Shown: positions 27,890 through 37,040, counted from the stretch's first letter. The stretch: 64,000 bases of DNA from Brevibacterium sp. JSBI002 (GCF_026013965.1 NZ_CP110341.1:124001-188000); one strand, 5' to 3'. Program-made: numbers and translations. Notes: generated by a model not told the origin, from the sequence alone.

Positions 27890-29179
27890 TCAGGCTGCGG
27901 GACCCTCGGCCAGAGTCACCTTCGCGGTGTGGGTCTGACCGTCGGCGTCCGTCCAACTCAGCGACACGGTGTCACCGGGCTTGTGCTCGGCGATGGCCGA
28001 GGAGAGGCCGGTGCCGTCGGTGATCTGGGTCGAGCTGATCCGGGTGATCGTGTCTCCGGCGGTCAGTCCCGCCTCAGCGGCGGGGGTGTCCTCATAGACC
28101 CCGGCGACGACAGCTCCTGCGGCCTGCGACGACGAACCCGACTGGCTCGGCTGACTTGACTGGCCGGCTTGGCCCGACTGGCCGTTCGAACTGCCGTCTC
28201 CCGGCTGGATCGACTGGCTGCCCTGGCCCGACTGGCTCGACTGCCCGCTCTGCGAATCCTGTTGGACCCCGATGCCGAGGAACGCCGGATAGCCGAGCGT
28301 GTTCGTGCTCGTCTGCTCGCCGTCGATGATCGACTCGGCCGTGGACAGCGCCGACTCGATCGGGATGGCGAAGCCGGTGACCGTGGCCGATCCCGACGAG
28401 GCCGCGGTATTCATGCCGACGACCTCGCCTTCGTCATCGAGCAGGGCCCCACCCGAATCGCCCGAGACGATATCGGCCTGGACCTGGATCATATTGTTCA
28501 GCGTCTCCGAATCCTCGGAGCCCTGAGCGGTGGTGGTGACGGAGGCGCCGAGGTCGGTGACCGTGCCGTCGGCGGCCTGCAGCTGTCCCTGTCCCTCGGA
28601 ATTGCCGACGGCGGTGACGTCGTCACCGACCGTGACCGAGTCGTCATCGACCGTGGCCGGCTGCAGGTCCGAGGCGTCCTTGAGCTGGAGCACGGCGACG
28701 TCCTCCGTCGAATCGGAGCCGACGACGGAGGCCTCGTAGGTCTTTCCGGTGGCGGCTACAGTGACGGAGATCTTCGTCGAATCGGCAATGACGTGGTTGT
28801 TCGTCAGCACCAGTCCGTCCTTGCTCAGTACGATGCCGGTGCCGGCCGCCTCGGCGTTCTCATAGCCGAGCTGGGTGTCGATGAGAACGACTCCCGTGGA
28901 TTCCTCGGTGGTGGCCGGGGATGCTTCCTGCTGCGTCGAACCGTTGGAGCCGTCCTGACCGCCTTCCTGGCCGGGATCTGTCGGCTGTCCGGTGAAGGGG
29001 ATCGCGGACTGGGAGGCCGCGATGGTGGAGGCGTGGGACGCCGCGACAGCCGGCAGGCTCGCAGCCGTGCCGACGGTCAGTGCCAATGCCGCTGCTGCGG
29101 CGGTGACCGCCATCGCCAGGCGGCGCCGAGGGTGGCTGTGGTCGGTGTGTCCGGACCTCGTGCGCCTGTTCTCGTTCAT
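27890..29179 (-). CDS. Secreted HtrA/DegP-like serine protease with one PDZ domain
   Basis: 429 residues. A signal peptide (about residues 1-47: basic start, then AMAVTAAAAALALTVGTAA and AVAASHA) indicates export. Triad: His in LTNNHVIAD, Asp in STEDVAVLQL, Ser in SGDSGGALLD. A Ser/Gln/Gly-rich linker of tandem QSSQSGQ-type units (about residues 300-350) leads to a PDZ domain ending the protein. Unlike many actinobacterial HtrA proteins it has no internal membrane anchor. Presumed envelope protein quality control. Isolated transcription unit; start Met at 29179. Confidence 0.92.
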   Translation of the reverse strand: MNENRRTRSGHTDHSHPRRRLAMAVTAAAAALALTVGTAASLPAVAASHASTIAASQSAIPFTGQPTDPGQEGGQDGSNGSTQQEASPATTEESTGVVLIDTQLGYENAEAAGTGIVLSKDGLVLTNNHVIADSTKISVTVAATGKTYEASVVGSDSTEDVAVLQLKDASDLQPATVDDDSVTVGDDVTAVGNSEGQGQLQAADGTVTDLGASVTTTAQGSEDSETLNNMIQVQADIVSGDSGGALLDDEGEVVGMNTAASSGSATVTGFAIPIESALSTAESIIDGEQTSTNTLGYPAFLGIGVQQDSQSGQSSQSGQGSQSIQPGDGSSNGQSGQAGQSSQPSQSGSSSQAAGAVVAGVYEDTPAAEAGLTAGDTITRISSTQITDGTGLSSAIAEHKPGDTVSLSWTDADGQTHTAKVTLAEGPAA

Positions 29180-29321
29180 GGTCTGTGCCTTTCTCTGCTG
29201 AGTGGGAGTGCGTGATGACTCCCATTCAGCACCTGGACACTGTGGCCAGGCTGTGGCGCAGCTGGAGCGGGGCTTCGACTTCGTCAGGCGAGAGCTGGGA
29301 GTCCGGACCGGGGCATGAATG

Positions 29322-29366
29322 CGCCGATCCCCGCGGAGCTGAACTTAAGCTCCGCGGGGATCGGCG
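29322..29366. terminator. 19-bp GC-rich hairpin
   Basis: CGCCGATCCCCGCGGAGCT at 29322-29340 pairs perfectly with 29348-29366, loop 7 bases. It lies 80 bases past the small minus-strand gene and ahead of the HtrA-like promoter, fitting a minus-strand terminator for the transporter unit. It shares the CGATCCCCGC arm with the hairpin at 51941. Confidence 0.7.
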
Positions 29367-29445
29367 GGGTGACGGCTGCGGCAGGGCAGCCTCGGCGATG
29401 TGACGGTGGGGAACCGCCTTGGCGGGGATCCTGTCTGAGGGAGTC

Positions 29446-29616
29446 TCAGCCGGTGAAGATCGCGACGGCCTTGACCACGGTCAGGGACAGGCCCCAGAGG
29501 AGGCCGCCGACCACGACAACGGTGAGGACAGAGCCGACGGCCTTATAGGCGCCGCCGACGGGGGACTGAGGCGATCCGGAGTCGGGGACGTGGGCTACGG
29601 GGGTGGAATCGTTCAT
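29446..29616 (-). CDS. 56-residue membrane protein, MFS companion (small subunit-like)
   Basis: Reads MNDSTPVAHVPDSGSPQSPV, then a single membrane helix (SVLTVVVVGGLLWGLSLTVV) and a short end KAVAIFTG. It follows the OFA-family transporter gene by 15 bases on the same strand, with GAAAGGG ahead. OFA/MFS genes in actinobacteria are often followed by a comparable one-helix protein annotated as a small subunit; that pairing is my basis. Confidence 0.7.
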   Translation of the reverse strand: MNDSTPVAHVPDSGSPQSPVGGAYKAVGSVLTVVVVGGLLWGLSLTVVKAVAIFTG

Positions 29617-29631
29617 GATCTGACCCTTTCT

Positions 29632-31002
29632 TCAGTTCTCTTCGAGGGCGGCGGCCTGCTTGGCGGCGACGTCCTCTTCACGTTCGAAGTATTTCTCGCT
29701 GACCGGGCGGACGAGCACATTGGCGATGAAGCCGATGACCAGCGCACCGACCATGATGAACATTCCCGGAGTGTAGAGCTCGGGGCCTTCCTTCCCTGCC
29801 GCCTCGCCGGCCTCGACGACTGAGTTGACGATGAGCGGACCGGCCACACCGGCCGCCGACCAGGCGGTGAGCAGGGCACCGTGGATGGCTCCGACCTGGT
29901 AGACGCCGAAGAGGTCCTTGAGGTAGGCGGGGATCGTGGCGAAGCCGCCGCCGTAGAAGGAGATGATGATGAGGGTGGCCAGCACGAAGAGGAAGATCGA
30001 ACCGCCGCCGAACAGCGCGACGACGAGGTAGAGGATCGCTCCGACGCCGAGGTACATCATGTAGTTGTTCTTCCGACCCAGGTAGTCCGAGGTCGTCGAC
30101 CAGATGAATCGGCCGCCCATATTGCCGATCGAGAGCAGACCGACGAAGCCGGCCGCTGCGGCCGCGGTGATGCCGAAGTAGGACTGGATCATCGGGGCGG
30201 CGTTCTCGAGGATGCCGATGCCCGCGGTGACGTTGAGGAACAGGACGGCCCACAGCAGCCAGAACTGAGGTGTGCGGATGGCATTGCGGACCGAGACGTT
30301 GCCCTTCGTCTGCATCGGCTTCGCCTTGACCTTCGAGGGGTCGAAGCCCTTCGGGGTCCATTCGGGGTGGGGGACGCGGATGACGAAGGCGCCGGCGGCG
30401 ATGACCACGGCATAGACGATGCCGAGGGTGACGAAGGTCGGCGTCAGACCGGCGACGAGGTGTTCCGGGTCGGAGCCGCCGCCGAAGAGGGCCATGAGCT
30501 GGTTCGACATCGGGCTGGCGATGAGGGCACCGCCGCCGAAGCCCATGATGGCCAGTCCCGTGGCCAGGCCCGGACGATCCGGGAACCATTTCATCAGGGT
30601 CGAGACCGGGGAGATGTAGCCGATGCCCAGACCGATGCCGCCGATGACTCCGTAGCCGAGTTAGACCAGCCACAGCTGCCCGGTCATGATGCCGAGCGAG
30701 GCGATGAAGAAGCCGACGACCCAACAGGTTCCGGCCGCGACCATCGAGGCGCGGGGGCCGTTCTTCTCCACCCAGGGGCCGAAGACGGCCGAGGAGATGC
30801 CGAGCATGAGGATCGCGATCGAGAAGATCCAGCCGATCGCGACCTCACCGGAGTCGAAGTGGGACATGAACGGGATCTTGAAGACGCTGAATGCGTAGAC
30901 CTGGCCGATGCACAGGTGGATGGCCAGAGCGGCCGGTGGGATCAGCCACCGGTTGAAGTTCTTCGGCGCGACGATCGCCGAGCGCGTGAGAATGGAAGCC
31001 AC
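29632..31002 (-). pseudogene. OFA-family MFS transporter split by an in-frame stop
   Basis: Residues 1-113 are read from 31002 (NFNRWLIPPAALAIHLCIGQ, typical of oxalate/formate antiporter-family carriers) to a TAA at 30663-30661 (GTC TAA CTC). The same frame continues without shift and reads the remaining 342 codons of the family, ending IVNSVVEAGEAAGKEG and the cytoplasmic tail. The stop replaces what would be TAC (Tyr). Total without it would be about 456 residues, a normal family length. It is either a natural nonsense mutation, a sequence error or a decayed gene. A restart at 30594 (MKWFPDRPG) would yield only half a transporter. Confidence 0.85.
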
Positions 31003-31206
31003 GGGAAGTCCTTTTCTGCAGTGGAACTCGTGTCACCGTCGACACCGGTCAGCGGACGGCAGGTGCGGCCGGCGGTCAGGTGACCGACCGGAGAGTCCAC
31101 CTCAGAGTAAGTTCCACACAAGAGAAATGCGAGGAACACTCAGCATTTTCTTGAGAAAAGGCGGCAATTTCTTGCCAAGCGGGATGTCGTCCGTGGCTCT
31201 CGGAGC

Positions 31207-31992
31207 TCAGAGGCGGATCGTGACGTCGGCCTGCTTACGCAGCTTCTTCGCGAATTTCTGCGTCGCTTCCTGAGACTTCTGGTTCTTGACCTGTTCCTTG
31301 AGCTGGGGACGCATGTCCTCGATCGGCGGCATCTCCTGCTGGCCCTGGCCGCCCTGCTGCGCCATCTGCTCCTGCTGGGACTTCGCCTGTTCGTAGGCCT
31401 GCCCGATCTCTTCGCCGCTGACCTCGAACTCACCGTATTCGTCCTCGACGAGGCCCTCGATCTTCAGCTGGTTCTTCAGCTCCGAGCGGACGTTCTCCTC
31501 GTCCATGCCCTGGTCCTTCATGGCATTGAGGAAGTCCTTCTCGCTCATCTGTCCCGATTTCGCGGATTCCTTGAGCCCCTTGTCGATGTCCTTGTCCGAG
31601 ACGTCGATCTTGCGCTTGTCGGCTTCCTGGACGAGCACTTCGGTGCTCACAAGGTTCTCGACCGTCTGCTTCTTCAGGCCCTTCTCATCGACCGGCTGGC
31701 CGGACTGCTGAGCCTGCATCTGCATCTGCTGATATTGGGTTTCGAAGAGTGGAACGAAGTCGTCCTTGAGGATCTTCTCGCCGTTGACCTCGGCGACGAC
31801 CTTCGGAATGTCCTTCGTATTCGGTTTGCCCTGCTGTCCCTGTTGGTCCTGAGCGGAGTCGGCGCCGGGGGACTGTTCGGCCGCGGCCGAGGACTCCTTC
31901 GGCTTTGCTTCGTCGCCTTCACTTCCGCAGGCGGCCAACGCCACCACGGAGACGGACATGGCCAGGCCCAGCAGCCACCGGTTCGTTCGCAC
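31207..31992 (-). CDS. SurA-like lipoprotein (peptidyl-prolyl isomerase N-terminal domain)
   Basis: 261 residues. A lipoprotein signal peptide ends with VALAAC (lipobox, cysteine about residue 22), so the protein is anchored outside the membrane. A short Gln/Glu/Lys-rich segment leads to a SurA_N chaperone domain (AEVNGEKILKDDFVPLFETQ and the paired helices after it). No parvulin catalytic domain is seen. I prefer GTG at 31992, five bases behind AGGAG; GTG at 31998 overlaps that site. Probable envelope chaperone; single gene. Confidence 0.8.
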   Translation of the reverse strand: MRTNRWLLGLAMSVSVVALAACGSEGDEAKPKESSAAAEQSPGADSAQDQQGQQGKPNTKDIPKVVAEVNGEKILKDDFVPLFETQYQQMQMQAQQSGQPVDEKGLKKQTVENLVSTEVLVQEADKRKIDVSDKDIDKGLKESAKSGQMSEKDFLNAMKDQGMDEENVRSELKNQLKIEGLVEDEYGEFEVSGEEIGQAYEQAKSQQEQMAQQGGQGQQEMPPIEDMRPQLKEQVKNQKSQEATQKFAKKLRKQADVTIRL

Positions 31993-32240
31993 ATTCACTC
32001 CTGCTCATCGGTTTAAGCCTGCCAGGCTAACAGGGCCGACTCCCCGAAGAATGTGTGGAGTATGTGCGTCGCTTGGCAAGGACGATTGCGGTAGCCAGGA
32101 TCGGGGAGGCCCCGAATGTTTTCTGTTCGTCTCGGATTCGTCGTTGGGGCACTGACGGTCGGCCGCCTCGGCGGGTACACTGCGGCTACCGGAATCGCAC
32201 GGAGCACGGTCCGCGCTATCCGCAGCGAAGGGAGTTGGCC

Positions 32241-32597
32241 ATGGAATCGACGTTTCGCGGGGTGTTCCTCACCTGCACCGACGCCGAGGCGACCGCCGCC
32301 TTCTATCGCGAGATCGCAGGGTTGCCGCTGACGACCGAGGGCGATGAGGAATACTCCTACTTCGTCGTCGAGGCCGGGGGAGTGCAGGTGGCTCTGCACT
32401 CGGCCGAGACGTTCGCCGACTATGCGTTCCCACCCGTGGCCGAGTCGAATCTCACGCACCTGTACTTCCGGATTCCGAATCAGGCGGAGTTCCTCGAACG
32501 GGTCAAGAACGCGGGCACCCCGCTCGTGGCGGTCGACGATGTCGTCGTCACGGTCGAGGACCCCGACGGCCGGAAAGTCATGTTCGGCACGGCGTGA
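32241..32597 (+). CDS. VOC/glyoxalase-family protein
   Basis: 118 residues. One vicinal oxygen chelate half-repeat pair: FRGVFLTCTDAEATAAFYRE, YSYFVVEAGGVQVALHSAE and EDPDGRKVMFG, the usual single-chain dioxygenase/bleomycin-resistance fold. ATG at 32241 follows GAAGGGAG. Reaction unknown; such small proteins act on diverse small molecules. Confidence 0.85.
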   Translation: MESTFRGVFLTCTDAEATAAFYREIAGLPLTTEGDEEYSYFVVEAGGVQVALHSAETFADYAFPPVAESNLTHLYFRIPNQAEFLERVKNAGTPLVAVDDVVVTVEDPDGRKVMFGTA

Positions 32598-32643
32598 GGA
32601 TCGCCGTCAGTCCGGCCCTGAGGTTGCGTGGGAGTGACCTCGG

Positions 32644-32940
32644 TCAGGCGCTCGGCTCGTAGGCCGAGTAGGTGATGCCGCTCGGGAAGGACTTCGCATC
32701 GATGAGCTTGAGGCGCGGCGGTCTGGCCGAGTGCGCTCCGTCGTGGAAGTAACCGCGTCCGCGACCCTGCCATACCGGATAGGTGAACATCCGATACTCA
32801 TCGACGAGTCCCTCTGCGATGAGTTCATGAGCCAGGGTGATGCTGCCGGTGACGATGACCTGGGCTTGTGGGTCGAACCATTCGTCGAGCATCTCGACTC
32901 GACCGTCCAAGGTGATGTTCTGAGTGATGATGATGCGCAC
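32644..32940 (-). pseudogene. Dihydrofolate reductase-like (RibD C-terminal) gene with internal deletion
   Basis: 98 codons from GTG at 32940 (GGGGAG seven bases upstream). The N-terminal 25 residues RIIITQNITLDGRVEMLDEW and the C-terminal part VIVTGSITLAHELIAEGLVD with YRMFTYPVWQGRGRGYF both match the family, but are joined directly at FDPQ|AQVIV. The usual ~100-residue middle with the NADPH loop is absent while the frame is kept. The result is unlikely to be active. Could also be a real short paralogue. Confidence 0.65.
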
Positions 32941-33099
32941 GCTCGGTCTCCCCGTTGAGTGACGTGGGTAATCAACACTACTTGCCCGTGTAGACCGGCA
33001 ACAAGGGTGCGTTGACCACCGGAGGGCATAGATTGGTAACAGCAGCCGACCGGAACCGGTCGAACCGAACCGCACGCCACCCACACGATGAGGAGCCCC

Positions 33100-34299
33100 A
33101 TGACCACCCCAGATTTCCGCACCGAAGCTCAGGGCCACCTCGGCGATCTCATTTCCCTGCGACGCAAGCTGCACGCGAACCCCGAACTGGGATTCGACCT
33201 TCCCTTCACGCAGCAGACGGTGCTCGATGAGCTCGCCGGGCTGGGACTTGAGATCACCACGGGGGAGTCGCTCACCTCGGTGGTGGCCGTCCTCAAGGGC
33301 GGGAAACCCGGGCCCGCAGTCCTGCTGCGTGGAGACATGGACGCGCTGCCGGTCGTCGAGGACACCGGCCTCGACTTCGCGTCGACGAATGGGAACATGC
33401 ACGCCTGCGGCCACGACCTGCACACGGCGGGGCTTGTCGGCGCCGCACGCTTGCTCGCCGCTCACCGCGAGGAGATCCCCGGATCGATCATCTTCATGTT
33501 CCAACCCGCCGAGGAGGTCGAAGGCGGGGCCGAGCCGATGATCGCCGAGGGGGTGCTCGAAGCCGCCGGTGTCCCGGTCGTCGCGGCCTACGGCATCCAC
33601 GTCGAAGCCGACGTTCGAGGTCGCTTCACGACGAAGGGCGGGCCGCTCATGGCTGGCTTCGCCGACCTCAACCTGACCATCCACGGGGCGGGCGGACACA
33701 GCAGCCAACCGCAGGCGACCCGCGACCCCGTGCCGGCGCTCGCCGAGGTGGTGCTGGCCCTGAACACGATGACCGGTCGGTCCTTCGACATCTTCGACCC
33801 CGTCGTCGTCTCGGTCACTCAGCTCGAAGCCGCGCAGGCCAGCAACGTCATCCCGGACTCGGCGAAGCTCACCGCTTCCATCCGTTTCCTCTCCGCCGAA
33901 TCTGTTGCCCTGCTGCAGGAGCGGGTGACCGAGATCGCCGAGAACATCGCCCGGGCGCATCGCTGCACCGCCGAGGTGGACTTCCAAGTGGGATTCCCCG
34001 TGACCGTCAATAACCCCGCCGAGTCGACGGTCGTGCTCGAGCGACTGGGCTCAGAATTCGGGTCCGAGCGGGTCGTCGAGATGGAGCATCCGCGGATGGG
34101 GTCCGAGGACTTCTCATTCGTCTTGCAGAAAGTGCCGGGCACATTCGTGTTCCTCGGCGCAACACCCGAGGGCATCGACCCGGACGCCGAGACGAACCAC
34201 TCGCCCAGGGTGGTCTTCGACGACGGACTGCTCGGCGATCAGGCCGCAGCGCTCGCCCACCTGGCGTTTGCGCGGCTGGAAGATGAGGAGCGGGGCTGA
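33100..34299 (+). CDS. M20-family amidohydrolase (hippurate/IAA-amino acid hydrolase type)
   Basis: 399 residues. Two-metal peptidase fold: CGHDLHTAG (metal ligands His and Asp), EEVEGGAEPMI (catalytic and metal Glu), the dimerisation insert after IHGAGGHSSQPQATRDPVPAL and the C-terminal EMEHPRMGSEDFSF. Hydrolyses N-acyl amino acids or small amides; substrate unknown. ATG at 33100 follows AGGAG directly; an in-frame ATG at 33088 is poorer. Alone on its strand before a hairpin-rich gap. Confidence 0.9.
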   Translation: MTTPDFRTEAQGHLGDLISLRRKLHANPELGFDLPFTQQTVLDELAGLGLEITTGESLTSVVAVLKGGKPGPAVLLRGDMDALPVVEDTGLDFASTNGNMHACGHDLHTAGLVGAARLLAAHREEIPGSIIFMFQPAEEVEGGAEPMIAEGVLEAAGVPVVAAYGIHVEADVRGRFTTKGGPLMAGFADLNLTIHGAGGHSSQPQATRDPVPALAEVVLALNTMTGRSFDIFDPVVVSVTQLEAAQASNVIPDSAKLTASIRFLSAESVALLQERVTEIAENIARAHRCTAEVDFQVGFPVTVNNPAESTVVLERLGSEFGSERVVEMEHPRMGSEDFSFVLQKVPGTFVFLGATPEGIDPDAETNHSPRVVFDDGLLGDQAAALAHLAFARLEDEERG

Positions 34300-34320
34300 C
34301 ACTTCTGGCACAAAGCAGAA

Positions 34321-34388
34321 TGTCTCCTGCGGGTGGATCCACCGCGAAAATCCAGAGAGAATCGCGGTGGATCCACCCGCAGGGGACA
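34321..34388. terminator. Long perfect hairpin with GGATCC centre
   Basis: 34326-34347 (CCTGCGGGTGGATCCACCGC onward) pairs perfectly over 22 bp with 34362-34383; extending outward adds five more pairs with one mismatch. Loop 14 bases. It follows the M20 gene by 22 bases, a terminator position, and arms contain the internally palindromic GGTGGATCCACC. Confidence 0.75.
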
Positions 34389-34421
34389 AGTTGGGCGGCG
34401 GGGACCCCGGTGACACAAAAC

Positions 34422-34475
34422 AGTGGTCGCAATCGGATACTCAGGAGATCCTGGAAGTATCCGATTGCGACCACT
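34422..34475. terminator. 20-bp perfect hairpin
   Basis: AGTGGTCGCAATCGGATACT at 34422-34441 pairs perfectly with 34456-34475. The 14-nt loop contains a further CAGGA/TCCTG pair, so the stem may extend to 25. It lies between convergent M20 and fdhA genes (64 bases before the fdhA end), fitting a terminator for the minus strand. Confidence 0.75.
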
Positions 34476-34538
34476 TCTCACCGCTTCACCCGGCTTTCGG
34501 CCATGAGAAGCTCGGGCTCAGCGTGAGGTCTGAGAGCC

Positions 34539-35753
34539 TCAGGCGGAGATGAGGCCGTGCGGGTCGAGGACGAACTTCTTCGCGACACCGGAGTCGAATT
34601 CGGCGTAGCCCTGCGGGGCATCCTCGAGGCGGATCGGGGTCGCATTGACGTTCTTCGCGATCGAGACCTTGTCGTGCAGGATCGCCCGCATCAGCCCCCG
34701 GTTGTACTTCATCACCGGGCACTGACCGGTCACGAACACATGCGACTTCGCGAATCCGAGGCCGAAGCGCATCGACAGCGACCCTTCCTTCGCCGCCTCA
34801 TCGGGCGCGCCCGGATCGCCGGTGACATAGAGGCCGGGGATGCCGAGGCTGCCGCCGGCTCGGGTGATGTCCATGAGCGAGTTGAGCACTGTTGCCGGCG
34901 CCTCGTGGCTGGCGTCCTTGCCGTGTCCGCGCGCCTCGAAGCCGACGGCGTCGATTCCGCAGTCGACCTCGGGCTCGCCGAGGATCTGCTCGATCTGGTC
35001 CTTCGGGTCACCCTTGGACACGTCGACCGTCTCGCACCCGAATCCGCGGGCCTGAGCCAGTCGATCCTCGTTGAGATCGCCGACGATGACGCAGGCCGCA
35101 CCGAGCAGAAGCGCCGAGGTGGCCGCGGCGATTCCGACCGGGCCCGCACCGGCGACGTAGACCGTCGAACCCACCCCGACGCCGGCGCTGACGGCACCGT
35201 GGAAACCGGTGGGGAAGATGTCGGAGAGCATCGTGAGGTCGAGGATCTTCTCCATCGCCTGATCCTTGTCCGGGAACTTCAGGACGTTCCAGTCGGCATA
35301 GGGCACGAGCACGTACTCGGCCTGACCGCCGACCCAGCCGCCCATATCGACATAGCCATAGGCCGAGCCCGGACGATCGGGATTGACGTTGAGGCAGATG
35401 CCGGTCTTGCCTTCCTGGCAGTTGCGGCAGCGACCGCACGAGATGTTGAACGGCACCGACACGAGATCGCCGACCTTGACGAATTCGACGTCTCGGCCCA
35501 CCTCGACGACCTCACCGGTGATCTCGTGTCCGAGCACTAGACCCTCCGGGGCAGTCGTACGGCCCCGGACCATGTGCTGGTCGGAGCCGCAGATGTTCGT
35601 CGCCACCGTCTTGAGGATGACACCGTGATCGACCCTGCGGCCGATATTGGCGGGATTTACTCCAGGCCCGTCCTTGAGAACGAATTCCGGGTACTCGGTG
35701 TCGATGACCTCGACCTTTCCGGGACCTGCATAGCTGATTGCCTTATTGCTCAT
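34539..35753 (-). CDS. fdhA: Glutathione-independent formaldehyde dehydrogenase
   Basis: 404 residues. A zinc-dependent medium-chain dehydrogenase that oxidises formaldehyde to formate with bound NAD+. Zinc-site cysteine in TNICGSDQHMVRG, the structural lobe with CGRCRNCQEGKTGIC, the GHEITGEVVEVG stretch and AGAGPVGIAAATSALLLGAA are typical of the FdhA group of Pseudomonas. Start at 35753. The gene is adjacent to Rieske demethylase and dimethylglycine oxidase-like genes that release formaldehyde, which supports the function. Confidence 0.93.
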   Translation of the reverse strand: MSNKAISYAGPGKVEVIDTEYPEFVLKDGPGVNPANIGRRVDHGVILKTVATNICGSDQHMVRGRTTAPEGLVLGHEITGEVVEVGRDVEFVKVGDLVSVPFNISCGRCRNCQEGKTGICLNVNPDRPGSAYGYVDMGGWVGGQAEYVLVPYADWNVLKFPDKDQAMEKILDLTMLSDIFPTGFHGAVSAGVGVGSTVYVAGAGPVGIAAATSALLLGAACVIVGDLNEDRLAQARGFGCETVDVSKGDPKDQIEQILGEPEVDCGIDAVGFEARGHGKDASHEAPATVLNSLMDITRAGGSLGIPGLYVTGDPGAPDEAAKEGSLSMRFGLGFAKSHVFVTGQCPVMKYNRGLMRAILHDKVSIAKNVNATPIRLEDAPQGYAEFDSGVAKKFVLDPHGLISA

Positions 35754-35826
35754 CGTTGAGCCTCCATGTGTGTGAAACGCGGGAGTTCGACATGCGAGTG
35801 CGACGAACGGGAGCCCGTCGACAGCT

Positions 35827-35852
35827 CTGACATATCAGTCTGACATCAGACT
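35827..35852 (-). promoter_or_regulatory. Overlapping palindromes in the fdhA promoter region
   Basis: CTGACATATCAG and AGTCTGACATCAGACT (35837-35852, perfect 7-bp arms) overlap about 85-100 bases ahead of the fdhA start. The shared TCTGACAT repeat suggests a dimeric regulator binding site. Regulator unknown. Confidence 0.5.
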
Positions 35853-35923
35853 TAGATGCAGTCTCGCCGTCGTGAGAGAGCTCTGTCAAGCCCCCGTGTC
35901 GGTGGCCGGGCGGAGGTGCCGTT

Positions 35924-36856
35924 TCAGGAGTCCTCGCGCAGGCGGGTGGAGAGGATGTACTGGGAGGTTGTGCGCAGATGTTGAAGGGAATCTCTGATCA
36001 GCGGGGACCTGCGACTGCCTGCCCGCATGGCGGCGATGATCTTTCGGCTCAGTCGGCCGGAGCCTGTCAGGCGAACGCGGCTGACGTTGTCTTCGCCGGC
36101 GAGACTCGCGAGTCGCGGCAGCAGGCTGACTCCGATGCCTGCCCCGACCAAGGCTGCCGAGGTCTCCCACTCGGCCGACTCGTGTGCCACCGATGGCGTC
36201 ACTCCCGCCGCCGTGAAGGCAGCGATGAAAAGTGAGTGATAGGGCGATCCCGGGCCTGCTGTGATCCACTCCTCTCCCGCGAGTTCGCTCAGCGTCACCG
36301 ACTCCCGACCTGCAACCGGGTGATCGGAGGGCACCATGACGTCGAGCGGGTCGTCGAGGAGGTCGATGCTCTCGAATCGATCGTCCTCCTCGACCTGGAC
36401 ATTGCCCTGCATCGAGACGATGACGGCGAGGTCGATGCGCTCGGAGATGAGGAGTTCGAAACAGCGGGTCGGACTCGCTTCGATGACATGGACGCTGACC
36501 CCGGGACGAGTCGTGCGCAGCTTGGCCGCCAACGGTGCCAGCAGGTTCGACGAGGCGGTCGAGAATCCGCCGATTCCGAAATGCGTCGGTGCCTGGTCGC
36601 CTGCCCCAAGCGCTCCGGCCCGGATGTCCTCCCATACGGCGGTCAGCTCGTCGGACCGACGGACGAGATAGCGGCCGGTCGACGTCAATCGCAGGCCTCG
36701 GCCGTCCTTGACGAGCAGCGTCATGCCCAAGGACTGCTGCAGCTCTCTGAGCTGGCCGGAGACTGCCGACGCGGAGTAGCCCGTGAGCTCGGCGGTGGCG
36801 GCGATGGTGCCGCAGGCGGCGAAGGTGCGCAGCGTCGTCAGGCGCGGATCGATCAT
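35924..36856 (-). CDS. LysR-family transcriptional regulator
   Basis: 310 residues. Helix-turn-helix at about residues 5-65 (LRTFAACGTIAATAELTGYS..SGQLRELQQSLG) and a type 2 periplasmic-binding-like effector domain. The Met at 36856 (MIDPRLTTLRTF) is the family-like start; 23 further residues are open upstream. Divergent from the Rieske oxygenase, so it is the likely controller of the betaine-type demethylation genes and perhaps fdhA. An ATTAT-N4-ATAAT palindrome at 36864-36877, eight bases before its own start, may be an autoregulatory site. Confidence 0.87.
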   Translation of the reverse strand: MIDPRLTTLRTFAACGTIAATAELTGYSASAVSGQLRELQQSLGMTLLVKDGRGLRLTSTGRYLVRRSDELTAVWEDIRAGALGAGDQAPTHFGIGGFSTASSNLLAPLAAKLRTTRPGVSVHVIEASPTRCFELLISERIDLAVIVSMQGNVQVEEDDRFESIDLLDDPLDVMVPSDHPVAGRESVTLSELAGEEWITAGPGSPYHSLFIAAFTAAGVTPSVAHESAEWETSAALVGAGIGVSLLPRLASLAGEDNVSRVRLTGSGRLSRKIIAAMRAGSRRSPLIRDSLQHLRTTSQYILSTRLREDS

Positions 36857-37040
36857 GCTCATCATTATGCAGATAATCCGCACAGTATGTAACGAAATCT
36901 CGCGCTTTTCCTGCAGAGTGTTCATCGCTAGTGTGACTGTCGAGATCGTTCCGGCAGCACACGGTCTCCGCGGTCTCCGCCGAGGATTTCGCCCCTTCCA
37001 CCGGTGGGCCGCTGCCGGCAGACATCAAGGGAGATGAGCA
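36857..37040. promoter_or_regulatory. Divergent LysR / Rieske oxygenase promoter
   Basis: 184 bases, AT-richer than its surroundings at 36858-36960. ATTATGCAGATAAT lies at 36864-36877. No convincing -35/-10 pair was found. GGGAG at 37030 is the ribosome site for the TTG start at 37041. Confidence 0.45.
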
